This document shows, one piece after another, positions 9,992 through 20,600 of a DNA stretch of 34,036 nt. The DNA is from a virus: the IMG/VR virus record IMGVR_UViG_3300035145_002906, positions 1 through 34,036 of that record; one strand, written 5' to 3'. Numbering within the stretch: the first letter of the stretch is position 1; each line of letters starts with the position of its first letter. The notes under the pieces are model-generated. The model was not told the DNA's origin. It worked only from the letters and a program-made list of their open reading frames with translations, and made no database searches. The translations under genes and the position numbers were made by a program.

Positions 9992-11563
9992 TCAGAATTC
10001 TACGACTAGTTTTACGTCTTCAATCTGATCAATTGAACGAGAAACTGTTCTTCTGTTTTCAACATAAATGATATCTCCAGTATACTTCTTGATCTCAGAT
10101 CCAGCGTAACCGTTGGTAAATGTCAAGTTAGAAGTAGTCAAACTATAACCTGTTTCTGGAGTCTCAACTGACCCAGAAACTGCACCCGTGATTGCATTAC
10201 CGCCTGAGAAAGCAGGAAGATCTCCTTTCTGATCACCAGTAGTAATATGCTCATAAGAACTCTGATAAACTTTCAGAATCTTAGTGCTAGAATCCCACGA
10301 AACAACTTTACCTTTGGCGTTTGTAGTTGCTTGGGTAACTTCTTCATCAATATTAAATGATGCAACAGTTGCCGAAGGAAACTTAATCGCTACAAGAGCA
10401 TTGTATGTAGAACTTGTCGCAACACCACCACCTGTTTGCTCTGGATCACGAATAATACCAATTCTTCTGAAGTCTGTGTCAACAGGGAACTCAAGGTTCT
10501 CATCATACTGAACTCTGGAGTTGACCATAACACGCTTGGTTCCGAGTTCCTTATTGATGTTGTATCCATGTCCACCAGAAGGAGGAATGATTACTTCTAA
10601 AACCGCACTGGTTCCAGGAGCACCAATACCAGAGATTTCAGTAGCATTTACGTTAATGTAACCGTAGGTATATCCAGATCCAGGAGTTGTAACTGTTACC
10701 TCTGTGACTGCACCGCTACTAACTTTAAGAGTTGCAAATGCCTGTGTTCCACCATTCTTCTGCCAGTCACCGCGAATGGGTACATTAGTATATCCAGTGA
10801 CAGCATTGTCTGTATATCCTGTGCCACCAACCTTAATAACTACTGTATCAATGGCACCATCTACAGCAGCTGCTTTAACATCAACACCATTAGTAGGATC
10901 GCCAGCAGTACCGACACCCCAAGCAGCAGGAACAGGAATATAAGAAGTAGTGAAGAATTTAATTACATCGTCTGTACCGATGCTATAAAGGAACTTCCAC
11001 TTATATCCATCAGCGGTACTAAAGATAGTTGTTCCCGTACCAGTGGGAGCAACTGTAGAAGCAGTTCCGTTGGGATTAGCAGGAGATGAACCGTTGTAGA
11101 TACACTTATAAACTTTATAGTCATTGACAATATAATACCTACCACCATAGAGATGGGGAGCATTTTCACCAGCAGAATTTGCTTTATAGTCTGCACTATA
11201 GTTTGAACGATACATGGAGTATGTGACTCCAGATGTCCAGTTGTATCTTTTGACGACCAATCTTACATCAGATGATTGAATTCTCTTAAGAGAAATCATG
11301 TCATCAAAGATCTCCTTTTCGTAATTAAAACTATCAATTGGAGTTGGAGGATTGTTTTCGTTCGGAGCAGCGAGATAAGAACCGCTGTGCTGACTACCTG
11401 CAGGTTGACCAATATATGAGAGAGCGCCAGGTACAGCAGTGGTGCCCCAGTTTTGTGGTCTACCCATGAAAAAGTACATGTTGGTGGCAGCGGCTTCAGA
11501 AAACGCTTCTTCAAACTGCTGTGCATTATGAATCCTAAATTGTTCAGAAATTAAAGCTGGCAT
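9992..11563 (-). CDS. 8: Baseplate wedge protein gp8, enlarged
   Basis: This is the T4 gp8-type wedge subunit. Recognisable landmarks in order are MYFFMGRPQNW (residues 29-39, T4 'FGR..pW'), RYNWTSGVTY (106-115), YKVYKCIYNG (149-158), DGYKWKFLYSI (185-195), YIPVP (208-212), FRRIGIIRDPEQ (365-376) and the C-terminal TGDIIYVENRR plus SIDQIEDVKLVVEF (495-523). All correspond to T4 gp8 features, including its end 'GEMIYMENR...mDQTEEINILF'. At 523 residues it is far longer than T4 gp8 (334). The extra length is two inserts: 'GGTGY/GSGY' beta repeats at 246-330 and an 'SGxxGxV'-like module at about 395-470, both also found in the adjacent giants. A TATAAATA late-promoter motif lies 32 bases before the ATG. 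gp8 pairs with gp7 in the wedge, which supports a gp7 role for the upstream giant. Confidence 0.9.
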   Translation of the reverse strand: MPALISEQFRIHNAQQFEEAFSEAAATNMYFFMGRPQNWGTTAVPGALSYIGQPAGSQHSGSYLAAPNENNPPTPIDSFNYEKEIFDDMISLKRIQSSDVRLVVKRYNWTSGVTYSMYRSNYSADYKANSAGENAPHLYGGRYYIVNDYKVYKCIYNGSSPANPNGTASTVAPTGTGTTIFSTADGYKWKFLYSIGTDDVIKFFTTSYIPVPAAWGVGTAGDPTNGVDVKAAAVDGAIDTVVIKVGGTGYTDNAVTGYTNVPIRGDWQKNGGTQAFATLKVSSGAVTEVTVTTPGSGYTYGYINVNATEISGIGAPGTSAVLEVIIPPSGGHGYNINKELGTKRVMVNSRVQYDENLEFPVDTDFRRIGIIRDPEQTGGGVATSSTYNALVAIKFPSATVASFNIDEEVTQATTNAKGKVVSWDSSTKILKVYQSSYEHITTGDQKGDLPAFSGGNAITGAVSGSVETPETGYSLTTSNLTFTNGYAGSEIKKYTGDIIYVENRRTVSRSIDQIEDVKLVVEF

Positions 11564-11594
11564 TTCTCTATAAAGTTTACAGTTTTCCTTGTGT

Positions 11595-11602
11595 TATTTA
11601 TA
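11595..11602 (-). promoter_or_regulatory. T4-type late promoter TATAAATA before gp8
   Basis: An exact TATAAATA (minus strand) lies in the 43-base gap between the giant gp7-like gene and gp8, 32-39 bases before the gp8 ATG. This octamer is the classical T4 late-promoter element, recognised by the phage late sigma factor, and related motifs precede structural genes in cyanophages. A transcript starting about 10 bases downstream would have a short leader. Function is inferred from sequence and position. Confidence 0.65.
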
Positions 11603-11606
11603 TTTA

Positions 11607-14600
11607 TCACCCTCGCCAAGCGAGTCTTAAATAATCGCCATCTGCGTGTGCAGACGCTGTTGTAGACTTGACACCTCTGACAACCGTAAAGTCTTGACCA
11701 GAGATTGATGTATATTCCATAGTTTCGTCACCAAATTCCAAATATCCTGCAGGTGGGAAGTTTGCTACATTACCAGTTACCGTAACGGTAGTGACAGCAT
11801 CATTAATAGCACCGTTCAGTGTTAGACCGTATGAAACATATGCATCAAGAGGGAGGTTAATAATAACACCACCAGCGGAACCGTATGCAACACCTGCGTG
11901 CGTAGTAAAGTCTCCAATCGTGATATTTGGAGCGTAACGAGTCATATGCTCAATGGTAACTCCAGTTCCAAGGTAATTTGCAAGAGGATCATTGAGTTGA
12001 ATAGGTTCAAACTGGAACTTAAGTTGATCAAACGTATTCAGGTTATATGCAAGTCCAGGTTCATTAGTTCTGTCTGCATTATGAAGTTGAGTTTGAACAT
12101 GAATAGTTCTTTCTGCACTGATCTGCGAAACAACCAGAGGGAGAATATCTTCAACTTCACTTTCATTGCTGACCCCAAGTCCAAGACCAGCATTGCCACC
12201 TATAGCAGTATAATCAATAATAATATCTTTTTTGGCGAATAGTGGTGTATGTGGTCTGATAATTTCATACTTTTTAGCAAAGATTATTTCAGGAGCAGCA
12301 TTATAACCAGAACCACCATCTGTGATTACAACATTAGTCACTTTACCATTAGTAATTTCAGCGTACCCCTTAGCACCAACTCCAGGATTGTCACATGTAG
12401 TCTTAAAGATAACCTCTGGAGCAACATCATATTCAAGACCAGCGTTAGTAATTTGAGCACCAGTCACTTGATATTCAAAGACAGTAGGAATACCATAAGT
12501 CCCAGAAACACCAACTGTATTTTCAATTCCAACAGTATTTCCACCAGAAACAGGAACTCCTGTAATTACTGCATTTGCAACAGCATTTTTACCGCGAATA
12601 TATGAGTTATCAGTATATACAAATGCTGTATAAAGTAGATTATCAGTATTTTCAAGTGCTTTATTATCAATTCTAATAATTTCCTTGGGGGTTTCGCCGT
12701 CAATTTTGATAAGGTCTCCAGGGAAGATAATATCACCAGTATTTGCAACTTTATTTTGATATCTGCAACCATCTGGACTATTATTGCCGATATATTCTAA
12801 GTCTTCAAATACATTACCGTTCCAAATAGAAATAGTTTTATCAAATGTCTTACCATAGAAATATAAACAATGACAATTCTTACCTGTTTGAGGTGCCTCA
12901 GCAAATGTCAATACGTTATCAACAATCGTGAATGCTTCACCTTCTCTCTGAGGAACTCCGTCAAGAAGCACCAAGATTTGATGAATATCTGGAGGAATAA
13001 TGTTATCGTCACCAAATTGAAGTTCAAAAGATTTTCTGTTATTATCAAGAAGGTGTGAGAAGTTATTTAAGATTTTATATTTACTGAACGTAAATCCAAA
13101 GAAGTGTCTATCTCTTGCAATTGGTTTAGTAAATACAATCTGGTTTGGATTTACTGATCTGTCAATTGTATAAGATTCGCCATAAAGTTGCATAACACCA
13201 TCAACAAATACCAACAGATTTTCATCTGGTTCGGTTACAACATTTGTCCCGTTTTTCTTGAGAAGGTCATATCTCGTAGATGTACCATCAAAAAGAATAT
13301 CCTTAATTTTATAAGAATATCTTGCATCATCAGCACTATCAACAAATTTAAAGAACTTGGAATAGAATGTAGTACCTTCTTTTGGTTTTTCATAGAATGT
13401 TATATCAGAATTACTATATGCATATTGACCTTCAGTAAGAAGGGCATTAGTAACATCACTAGAATCAAGAGTTCCTGATGTTGAAAGGAAGTCAGGTAGA
13501 ATAGTGAAGTCTTTGCTGTATAACTGGTTTGCAATAGCAAGTTTTGCCATGTCACGCGCTTTGTTAAATGCAGTAGTAGATTCTGCAAGTTCACCTGCAA
13601 TACCATTGGTAAGCAGAGAAGCTCCATTAATATAACGCTCTGTAGCATCAAGAATGTTAGAGTTACCACCAGATCTCATATCAGCGATAATTGCATCAAC
13701 AATAAGTCCGATGTCACGCTTACACTTACCTTCTCCAAAGGATGGTACACGCATAGACTCAATTGGAAGTGCTAATGGCGATACCAGAGATCCTTGATTG
13801 AGATATGTGGTTACAATACTGACAAGGTTATCAATGTTGCTTTGAACATCTGCACATGCTCCATTGCTATTGTTTGCAACAGGAGAATTAACAACAGGTC
13901 TTACGATTGCATCGGTCGCTGCTCTGACAAAAGTATGAGAATAGTCGCCACCAGAAATTACAGCATCGCTGAGAGCAGATACAAATGTATGCGTAGAAGT
14001 ATCAGTGGAACTACCAACATTAATTGTAATAGTAGTTGCAGTCTTCGTTACAATAGGAACTGCAGTATCGTAAGTCTTATCTTTTTTCTTCTTGAGACCA
14101 TTCTCTGTAGCACGGACAAATGTATGTGCTGATGTGTCAGAAGAAACACCAACCTTAACCTTGAAGGTGTCATAATACACATCGTAGATTGGAATCCACT
14201 TACCAGCATAAGGATCTTGTCCAGGACGTGGGTATGAGTGCTCACTTTGATTGCCATCTCTAGCACATGTGAATACTACAGAGTTGTCGTCAAATTTGAT
14301 GAAATCTCCATTCTCCCACCCATGATTCTCTACAGTAACTGTAAGAACACCATTTACAGGATCATAGTCAGCAGTCTCAATTGTTTCACTAAGAATAGTT
14401 GTCTTAGGATATGAATGCTGAGTCTGATGATTATCCAAAGAGCATGTGAAAGTTAAGCATTCATCTCTCAGTTTAATTGATGTTCCTGCACGCAGTGAAT
14501 GTGTGCCGATGTCCATCGTAACATCACCAGAAACAGGATCATAAGTTGCACTAGAAACCTGATGATTTACTCTTGGTGATGTACCAACGTTAATCTCAAA

Positions 14601-17600
14601 AGTATCTGTGGTTACGTTGGAAACTGCCAAAGATTGCTCATGATTTCCATCAGCAAGTCTTGGATAAGACTTCTCAGCAACGTTACCATCCATTGAACAT
14701 GTCATGGTGATACCATTAGATTTAATCACAACATCGTCGCCATTGCTGAGTCCATGATTAGCAATAGTAATTACAGAAATACCCGTGTTTGCGTCATAGG
14801 TGACGTTTGTTGGTGTACCAACAGCGGATCCCCAATAGTTTGCATTGGCAGCAGTAATTGTAAGATCCTTTGCAAGCAACTGGTTGACAATTGCTTCCTT
14901 CATAAGATCTCTGACCTTATTGAATGCTGTGATAGACTCAAGAATTTCACCGTCAAGACCATTAGTGGTGAATGATGTTCCAGCAGCGTTGAAGTATTGC
15001 TTGAGGAACTTACGGGCATAAACATTACCACCAGTGTGAACATCTAATGCCATGGCGTCAACAAAAAGTCCAAGATCACGCTTGCACTTCGCTTCGCCAG
15101 TTCTATCAGATCCGATAGTCTCAGTAGGAAGACCAGCAGTAGATCCTGCAGCAATAGCAGCAGTAACAATACCTGTAAGAGTTGTGATCGCAGAGGTTAC
15201 GTTTGCACAAGATGCAGCATGAGTATTAGATCCAGTAGCAGGATCAGGAGTGATTGTAGTATCAGTAACTGTCAGTTGGTTGGTAAATGCCAGGATCATG
15301 TTGTCCTTAGCAGCATTGAAAGCATCATTTGATGCTAATTCTTCACCGACCAATCCATTGGTAAGAGGATTGCCTTGATCATCAAAATACTGAAGAGCAA
15401 ACTTGCGAGCATACTCATTACCGCCGTTGACAAGATCCAATGATGTATAATCAATGAACAATCCGATGTCACGCTTACACTTAGTCTCTACCGCAGGATC
15501 AGCAGTATTTGATCCTGCTTGCATGGTAGTCCAAGCATTATCAATAATTTCCTGTCTGTTCTGTTGGATGAGTCTATAAGCGTCCTTAAAGCGATAATCA
15601 CTAGCGGTGGTAGGATCGCCAGGATAAACAAAATCAGGATGCTCTACGGCAATGTGGGCGGCACCTCTGTCAATCAATTCCTTGCGGTTGGTCATGATCA
15701 GACGATATGCATCTCTGTATCTGCTATATCCATTAGTTTGAGGATCATTAGGATAATAAAAATCGGGATGCTGCAGAGAAATTTCAGCATTTGCTCTATC
15801 AATAATCTCAAACTTATTGGCACTGATTAAGTTAGCACCATCCCTATGTCTGTTTGCACTAACTGGTCCTTTAGTAGGATCGGTCCAGATACCTTCATTT
15901 ACAATAGGTCTTGTTGCAGATGGATTTGCAGTATAATATGTTAGAATTGTTGTTAAATTATCAATCGTTGATTGAACATCAGCACAAACTGCTGGATCAT
16001 TATTAGTCAGAGTTCCATTTGGATTATTAATAGTTGCTCTGAAAGTATTAGATGATGGTACATCATAAATTTCAAATTTATCATTAAAATTGACATTTGC
16101 AACAGAATTTGCTACGCCAGAAATATGAACATACTTTTGATCTGGATATGTAGACCCAGTAACTGTTACTGCAAATCCATGATCACCATCAGTAGTGACT
16201 GTCATCATCCCAGCATCATAAGAGATACCTGTGATGTCCATCGTTTGATAAGGTTCCTGGAAAATCTCATTCAGAGCAAGAAGTACAGATGTATTTGATG
16301 TATCTGTTGGAAAGTTTCCATCATTAGTAGATAACGTAAATGTTGCTCTTGCTCCATCAAAACTACCAGAAAGATCTGCCATCTTTGTAGCTTCAATCTG
16401 ATTATCTAAGAAATTAAGTCTAGCAGCACCAGATCCACCATATGCTTTGATATTGACCGTGTTTATCGTTGATAATTCATACTTTTTAAATACAATATCA
16501 GATTCTACATTGATGTCTGGAAGTTGAATAATAACTTCATTTGCTGTTGGATCTTCACCAAGACCAATACTAAAGGGTAAACCTGTTACTGTATCATCAA
16601 AGTCTACATCATTTTCAATAGCAACTTCACCGAATAATTTGAATCCGAGTGGATGAGTAGTTTCGTCAACATATTGCTTATAATCACTCAGACCTTTAGT
16701 ACTCCTGATAACATAAGAGAAATCTTGGAAATAATTACTATCAGTGATTTTCTGAGAAGATGAGCTAATCTTGCCTAAATCAGAATCAAAGAATCCAACC
16801 TTAGCAATGAATGCCTTAACCACACCAACAATATCAGGATTGGTTACATAAGTTACTGTAGATGTTCTTTGATTAATTTGACCAGTTAAAACATCGTTTG
16901 CTTTCAATTCTCCTGCAACAACTGAAAGATTAAGTAAATAAATTCCAGTACTAATCAGAGAAATTTCATCAACTTTTGCCTCAAAACCACCAGAAGTAGT
17001 CACCACTTCTGCCAACTTATATCCGTCGTCAACAAGACCCTTAACAATAACTTTTTTATTGAATAATAAACTCTTACTTAAAGTACGATCTGGTGTGAAT
17101 TGACTTCCACTATTATTGAAACGAACTGTTCTAATTTTTCCAATATTTTCACCCTCTGCATAAATTTTTGCATTGGTATCTACAGCTAAGATAGTGTCAG
17201 AGCTAGAATATCCAGTACCAGGAGCATCTATTGTAATAGATGTAATTTTTTCATTGACAATTGTTGGTGTTAACTTAGCACCAGAACCAGTCTGACTATT
17301 GACAAATAATTTGGTGTGTGATGAATATCTAGATCCACCATTCACTACTTTAACATTAGAAATTGCTCCACCAACTAAAGTAATTTCAGTTCTCAAGTCA
17401 TCTAGCAAACTATGTGTAATACCTTCAATCTTTGGAAGTTTCTTATAACCTTCGCCACCATCAATTGTAGAGACGCTAGAAATTTCACCAATAGCAGTCT
17501 TAGATGTAGTTTTATATGAAATTAAGTTCAACCACTCAGGAACCTCTGGTTGGAATGGTGCAGTAAACTTAAATTTAGTAGGATTTACTACATTTACTGT

Positions 17601-20600
17601 CTGCGTGCCTGCGGGAAGTAAAAGTACACTAAAAAACTTATTGTTGTTTAAAACAGTTCTCGCTTCATCATAATAATAAACTCTTGATACATCAAAATTC
17701 AATAATGCTGCTTTTTCAATAGTTGCAGTAGCACCAGGAGTACCTGGAGTACCAATGTAAGACACATTTGATAATGTGTTTACATTAGCAGAATCTTCTG
17801 AGAAAACAAGGTTATGATTTAAGTTTGTGCCGTCACTTAAATCAAATACATACTTTGTTCCTCTAATGAGTCTAAACTGGAAATCTCTTACATAATAATT
17901 TCCTGTTCCCGTTGGATCAATTTCCCAATATACACTCTTTCCAGAAACACTAGAAATAATTATTTGCCTTCCAGTTGAAGTTGAATTATCAAGGATAGTA
18001 GTTCCACTGGATATTGTTCCTGAAGTAACTCTTACATCAATTGTTGATTTTTCTTTATTGATAGCATAAATCACACCAGCAATACCAGCAGCAGAAACAG
18101 ATCCACCAACAGTCAATCTATAATCAGGAGCATCATCTGGAATGTGCAATGATACAGTGTTTGTTGATGCATGTAATCTGAGTGGAGTATTAAATTGATT
18201 CCTATCAACTGTAAGTTGACCAGTGCTAGTATCAATTGCAGTAATTTTTAAAATCTCATCATTAATTTTAATATAATCGTTTAATCTAAAGTTTGCGGCA
18301 TCAGGAGTATCAATATTGATTACACTGGCATTAAAAGCTACATCAGCGACCAGAGTTGTAGTTACTGATGGTTTAGTATAAGTAATTGTCTGATAATCAG
18401 ACACTCTTACGTTAAATGTTTTCGTAATAGAAACTGCTTGTACATCCAGTGTTAATGTTACTTGATCTTCATTAGAAAGATTGTGAGGTTCGGAAGTTTC
18501 AACAGTAACATCATATGTTGTGTTTGCATACTGAGGAGCACTTACATTAATTGGCCATGGTGCTGTTGGAATACCATTCGTAACAGGAACAGATTGTCCA
18601 GGAACACCATGAATTGCAGCAACCTTTGAGCAAGATGTGTTAGATCCATCAGCCGAACAAGTTTGATCAAATTGAATAGGACCAGGAGCGTTTGCAACAA
18701 CACCAGCAATACCCGTTTCTAAGGTATTCATCTTAGAAACAAGTTTACCACCCTGAGAGTGACCGAACAGGTAAACATCATCAATAGTTTTAGAACCGCC
18801 CTGAGCTGTGATATAAGCATTCAAGGAGTTCTTAACCCAACCAACTGCTGCTCTAGCATAAGGTAGGTTATCTCCCATAAGGAAGTCTGACTGCTGTTCG
18901 CCAACCCCAGGTAAATTATACTGTAATGTATTAGAAATATGATCCTGAGGATATGCGACAGAGAAGACAATCTTGTCTCTTACATTAACACCACTTGAAT
19001 TAATAAATTGTGTTAGTGAGGTTTCTGATGCATCTTGGATAGTTGTAACACCATCATCAGTGACCGTTCCGTGGAATACAACTACAACATCAATAGAACT
19101 TGCTGCCAACCCTGTAGGAACATACAATTTACCCATAACTGGATATGATGTACCATCAATGGTGTGAGTTTCACCATCAGCAGGAACAATAGTATACTGT
19201 TCATTTGTAATAGTACCAGCTGGATTAGTTGATCCTACAGCAGATCTAATTGCTGCCTGAAGTGTTTGGTCTATTGTGAATGCTGCATGAGAAAGACTTC
19301 TATTATCTGGTCCAGGAATAGTTGTGACGGATACTGTGGCATTAGCACTAATTGCTTTAACAGAATTAATATAATCTCGCAACCAAGATGCTTGGTTGGA
19401 AGCACCCGTTGGGTCGTTCAATGCCTGCGTAAACAGAATTGGTGCATTGTGTGTGCTGGTCCAACTCTCAAGACCAATTTCATAATATTTGGACGATCCT
19501 TCACTACTATTGGGATCAGCAGCAACTTTATAAGAGACTCTTGGTACACTCTTTCCCTTTACTTCAGAAACTCTTCCGAAAGCTCTAGATCCTTCAGTAT
19601 CATCATTATTGATATACAGATAATCAGTATTTTTGAATGTATTTCCAGATTCTACTACTGTAAATTTATCAATACTGCCTCTTGCAACATCTCCTACTAC
19701 CAAGGATGCATCAAATCCTCTAGTAGGAGTATTTGATGTTCTAATTCTTCTTGCAATTAGAGGAATATTGTTGTCATTCTTCTGATCAAACTCAAGATTA
19801 AAATTATTTTTTGCAGGAACAGAATAAAAACTTCTTCCTAAGATATAAGGATATACTCCTGCTCCGTTACTATCAACGGTCAAGAAGTAGCAATATCTAC
19901 CTTCTGGATATTCGGGTGTTTTACAGAAACGACCATTACTGAAATCTAATGAACCAGAACCCTGAGTAAATTGATAGTCTTCAACAAATGCACCCAAAGG
20001 ATATTTTGTTGTACTAGGTCTAGTAGCATCTGCAGTTGTTTTCAGAATATACGATGATGTCTGCCTTACAACTCCACTGGTAGCATCTACAGGATTACTA
20101 TATCCATATGGTCCATAAATTGGGTTACCATCATATGCCCATCCAAGAATAGGTGAGTGTGTAAACCCTGAAGGTTTCTCAGCATAATTTGTATTAACAC
20201 CAAGAACATTATCTTGAAGATCATGCCTCAAGATTCTAGGATTTGAAGGATAACCATATTGAAGACCATATGCAGCATTTCTACTAGGATACAAATATCC
20301 ATTACCAGTATCAGATCTAACTACTGGCGCAGCTGCAAAATTACCATTAGCAGCAGGAGCATTCTTTGTTTTAAATACTCTATCAAATGCCCATTTCTTT
20401 ACATTTGCTCTAGCAAATACACCTGTTCCTTTAGATACAATTCTTACTCTAATTTGACTTCTATCTGTATAATCTGTACCGCCATTCAAAACAGTAATTC
20501 CAGTAACTTGATTATTAGTTACTTCAGCAATGGCGAATGCTCCCTTACCTCTTCCAGAGAGATCAGTAATCTCTACGCTAGGAGTTGCAACGTAATCCTG

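Noticed and set aside
9983-9994. Palindrome TGATATATATCA between gp8 and the DUF4815-type gene
   Set aside because: It has an AT-only core in an AT-rich gap, overlaps the gp8 stop codon, and is too weak for a stable hairpin or terminator. No matching site was seen elsewhere.
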